Made by a program: the position numbers and the translations under genes
Shown: positions 62,662-63,083 of the stretch, one piece after another
How the letters are laid out: every line of letters begins with the position of its first letter
Numbering within the stretch: the stretch's first letter is position 1
Assembly (NCBI GenBank): GCA_938082505.1
Contig: CALLLH010000025.1
Coordinates: forward strand, 1 to 63,083
Direction: 5' to 3'
DNA length: 63,083 nt
Source: an uncultured Flavobacteriales bacterium
Lineage (GTDB): Bacteria > Bacteroidota > Bacteroidia > Flavobacteriales_D > Sanyastnellaceae
The notes under the pieces: model-generated
Databases searched by the model: none
Told to the model about the DNA's origin: nothing
Seen by the model: only the letters and a program-made list of their open reading frames with translations

Positions 62662-63083
62662 TCAACTCCACCTTTCGAGGCTGGGCCAACGCTTGGCCAG
62701 TGGCTTGATTGCTTCCGGCAGCAGGCGGAGGAAGAACGCGGCCGTGCCCACCCAGAGGGTCATGATGGCCCCTTTCAACAACAGGATGAGCGGCGCGGGC
62801 ATCCCAGGGAGCCAGGTCCGGATGACGAGGCAGGGCGCCACAAGGACGGCCAAGATCAGGACGGTTCGAAACTCGGGCACCCACTTCTTCCACAAGCGCC
62901 AGACGACCCATTGTCTCAGTAGGATTGATGCGAGTATGGCGCATATGGTGGCGAGTGCTGCCCCCATGAGACCGAGTCCCAATCCGCTTTCCGGGATGAA
63001 ATAAAGGTTCAAGGGGATGGCGATGATGACCATGATCCAATTGAGGCCGATGAGTTTCCGGTAATGGTCTGATTGCCCGATGA
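62662..63083 (-). CDS. Polysaccharide flippase-like membrane protein, C-terminal part (partial)
   Basis: The gene enters from beyond the right edge; 140 codons are visible. The residues form about four membrane helices with the pattern of the MATE/Wzx-type oligosaccharide flippases: an Arg/Tyr-rich cytoplasmic turn (SDHYRKLI), NLYFIPESGLGLGLMGAALATICA, and two more helices before a basic end. GxxGAAxAT is typical of the C-terminal half of polysaccharide biosynthesis exporters. It probably moves lipid-linked glycans across the inner membrane. The N-terminal part is outside the window, so the family is likely but not certain. Confidence 0.7.
   Translation of the reverse strand, partial: IGQSDHYRKLIGLNWIMVIIAIPLNLYFIPESGLGLGLMGAALATICAILASILLRQWVVWRLWKKWVPEFRTVLILAVLVAPCLVIRTWLPGMPAPLILLLKGAIMTLWVGTAAFFLRLLPEAIKPLAKRWPSLERWS

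Overview
The window reads as about 63 kb of chromosome from a GC-rich member of the Bacteroidota, probably related to Flavobacteriales. The evidence is type IX secretion (SprA, a PorZ-like propeller protein, cargo with C-terminal sorting domains), alternative complex III (ActA-F) fused into one operon with a cytochrome oxidase, the maeB-ruvA-sprA-gcvH gene order, proteins known mainly from this phylum (DUF6029, Omp28, PorT-like barrel), and promoter-like octamers matching the Bacteroidota -7 box TAnnTTTG. I see no tRNA, rRNA, CRISPR array, prophage or insertion sequence. Nearly all DNA is coding; the one poorly occupied stretch (36.13-36.90 kb) holds two truncated secreted-protein genes.

Layout. 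0-6.7 kb (mostly minus strand): end of a glutaryl-CoA dehydrogenase gene, then the tightly packed series rimP-nusA-infB-aminotransferase-omega-amidase. 6.8-10.7 kb (plus): an AlbA_2 (Schlafen-type) protein, a PorZ-like T9SS protein and a SPOR-domain protein. 10.8-22.7 kb (plus): actA-actB-actC-actD-actE-actF-coxB-coxA, a quinol-to-oxygen respiratory module, closed by a terminator and followed by ruvB and queG. 24.8-32.8 kb: trhO, a 68-residue conserved small protein, a DUF3299/FtsX/LolD-type ABC cassette, a DUF4258-like protein, proline dehydrogenase, a WHy-domain lipoprotein, an M20 dipeptidase and a small exported protein. 33-36.1 kb: a 1051-residue BNR/VPS10-type propeller protein. 36.9-40.6 kb (minus): a four-gene operon TlpA-like, DUF6029, Omp28-like, PorT-like barrel. 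40.7-43.1 kb: two divergent T9SS cargo genes, one a thioredoxin-fold protein. 43.2-55.2 kb (plus): maeB-ruvA-sprA-gcvH-vanZ-like-tonB. 55.2-57.9 kb (minus): ribF, a leucine-rich-repeat protein, a NadR-like ATPase and pnuC. 58.1-63.1 kb: atpD-atpC, rlmH, nadC, a YihY-family membrane protein, a DUF2147 protein, and the end of a polysaccharide-flippase-like gene running off the window.

How it fits together. The respiratory operon passes quinol electrons through multihaem cytochromes to an aa3-type oxidase, and atpD/atpC belong to the ATP synthase that uses the resulting proton gradient. ribF, pnuC, the NadR-like kinase and nadC make or salvage the flavin and nicotinamide cofactors. SprA, the PorZ-like protein and the two cargo proteins describe export to the cell surface.

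The most unusual signals are: a recurrent TAnnTTTG-like octamer only 4-5 nt before about ten start codons (two of them GTG), which suggests leaderless transcripts; a 19-histidine repeat on the tip of a predicted helical hairpin inside CoxB; the two truncated secreted-protein genes; a degenerate P-loop in the NadR-like ATPase; and a GC hairpin in the rimP-nusA-infB leader. The very long ORFs antisense to infB, actB, sprA and the DUF6029 gene are GC-driven shadows and were left out.
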